DNA of 40,236 nt from contig CAZIEW010000052.1 in the NCBI GenBank assembly GCA_964538515.1, positions 1-40,236 on the forward strand, read 5' to 3'. The number at the start of each line of letters is the position of its first letter. The first letter of the stretch is position 1. The stretch comes from CALBZH01 sp964538515 (GTDB lineage Bacteria > Desulfobacterota > Syntrophobacteria > Syntrophobacterales > Syntrophobacteraceae). The position numbers were made by a program, and so were the translations under genes. Of this stretch, positions 39,257 to 40,236 are shown piece by piece. Below the pieces are notes generated by a model. That model ran no database searches, was not told the origin of the DNA, and saw only the letters and a program-made list of their open reading frames with translations.

Positions 39257-40236
39257 TTAGGGTGTTACTGGTGGTGCTGGTGTTACGTCAAAGAGCACTG
39301 GAGTCAGTCGTGTCGCACGGGTGGTCATACGCTCGGTTTCCTTGTTGAAAGGAAGGCCGCCGTTGGGGACATCACAGCCCGACACCGTAGCGGTGGACAG
39401 AGTCGAGGAGCCGTTGAACAGGAGGTCCGTTGGGTTGTTGTCAGGATCGTCCACAGGGGAAGTGCTGAACCCGTAATTGTGCTTGACGGTAACCACGTTA
39501 ACAACTGGCGGCTTTGTTTGATACGTGTAGGAGGTTTCAATCTTGACCCGTACATTCTGCGGGAAATCGGCAAATGTGAAGCCGAAACGATTCGTGTCCA
39601 TATCAAAAATCGTTTGCATTCCCGTCTGGCGCGCATCCGTGGCTTGGTTAATGTCGTTGTAGGTGGCAAGGCCCGTGTTGAGAACGGTATTCGGAAGATT
39701 ATCTCCGAAGTTGTGGTACCTTAACCCACTCAAGGTCAGCAGGAAATTGGAGTTGTTCCAATTCACGTGAAAGTTGTCAACAATTTGGTTCCGCTTGTTC
39801 AAGGTGGAAAAGCTATTCACGTAGGCGAATTGCCTCCTGATGGTCGCCTGTCTCCGCACGCCCATGGTAGCGGAAAATGTTAGGGCCTCGGTCCATGTGT
39901 CTGGGGCACCGATAGGATCGCGCTCAACGTACACCGTTACTTTCACCGGCCCGGCGAACTCCTTTGGTCCGTTGAAAGGCACGAAATCGAGCACCTGGTC
40001 GTTCCCGTCGAGGGCTTCCACGTTGTCCGCCAGAAAGACGAAGTCACTAAGAGGGATCCTGATGTTGAGACCATACTGGTCTTGGAAAGGATAGACCGCC
40101 CATCCGTCACCCGGAAAGCCGTCACGCACAAAAAGCCCTGCGTTATCAAGGGTATCAAGGCAGAGCGGCTTGGTCAGGGTTACGAACTTTTCCACGGCCG
40201 TAATCGTGCCGGCCTGGCCATTGGACACGCCCATGG
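39257..40236 (-). CDS. Unknown, probably exported beta-rich protein, N-terminus missing
   Basis: The frame is open to the right edge of the window, giving at least 325 residues. The ATG at 40234 is probably internal, since the first residues lack any signal peptide. The product is rich in Asn, Thr, Asp, Val and aromatic residues and has alternating beta-type stretches (PVKVTVYVERD, NVRVKIETSYTYQT, NVVTVKHNYGFSTSP) and a Pro/Thr-rich end. This suggests a secreted or surface beta-sandwich protein. There is one Cys near the middle of the first part and one near the end. Base composition looks more AT-rich than upstream genes. I do not recognise the family. Confidence 0.65.
   Translation of the reverse strand, partial: MGVSNGQAGTITAVEKFVTLTKPLCLDTLDNAGLFVRDGFPGDGWAVYPFQDQYGLNIRIPLSDFVFLADNVEALDGNDQVLDFVPFNGPKEFAGPVKVTVYVERDPIGAPDTWTEALTFSATMGVRRQATIRRQFAYVNSFSTLNKRNQIVDNFHVNWNNSNFLLTLSGLRYHNFGDNLPNTVLNTGLATYNDINQATDARQTGMQTIFDMDTNRFGFTFADFPQNVRVKIETSYTYQTKPPVVNVVTVKHNYGFSTSPVDDPDNNPTDLLFNGSSTLSTATVSGCDVPNGGLPFNKETERMTTRATRLTPVLFDVTPAPPVTP

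Overview
The window is a GC-rich bacterial chromosome segment. It contains no tRNA, rRNA, CRISPR array or recognisable transposase gene. Gene content suggests an anaerobe: an early-cobalt (anaerobic) corrin pathway with CbiD, and an oxygen-independent route to a benzimidazole lower ligand. Gene types and repeat style fit a sulfate-reducing or syntrophic member of the former Deltaproteobacteria (Syntrophobacter-like). That assignment is inference, not proof.

Layout. 1-600 is the tail of an amino-acid ABC transporter binding protein. 696-13336 is a plus-strand run of mostly envelope genes: an ArsB/NhaD/SLC13-type permease, a large MscS channel, a small secreted protein, an AI-2E-family permease, a GH13 enzyme, a lipoprotein, a DUF2092 protein coupled to a glycine-rich protein, a cation/proton antiporter and a K+ channel-like protein. 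13396-20432 (minus strand) is a tightly coupled six-gene operon: a ThiC-like 5-hydroxybenzimidazole synthase (BzaF type), an O-methyltransferase fused to a cysteine-rich DUF2284 domain, two B12-binding-type radical SAM proteins, a 70-residue unknown protein and CobT. It is preceded by a cobalamin riboswitch with its own terminator. 20998-31106 (plus strand) starts with a PduO-type adenosyltransferase. A second cobalamin riboswitch with a terminator follows, then cbiC, cbiL, a BtuCDF-type ABC transporter, cbiD, a cbiE-cbiT fusion, cbiF and cbiH. Together the two arms make the corrin ring, import corrinoids or a related metal chelate, build and activate the lower ligand and adenosylate the product, under B12 feedback. 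cbiG and the late pathway genes are not here.

31107-40236 is an accessory region: a secreted rhodanese, a membrane-anchored pentapeptide-repeat/glycosyltransferase fusion, a small helical protein, an alpha/beta hydrolase with a crotonase, a small papain-like cysteine peptidase, a RelE-like/HTH toxin-antitoxin pair whose toxin appears frameshifted, and an incomplete secreted-looking protein at the right edge. Several families of short palindromic repeats are scattered through the window. One copy lies in frame inside cbiD, two lie in the open frame ahead of the btuF signal peptide, and a separate 113-bp MITE-like element has a perfect 8-bp target duplication.

The most promising unusual system is the riboswitch-controlled lower-ligand operon, with its methyltransferase-DUF2284 fusion and its translationally coupled 70-residue protein.
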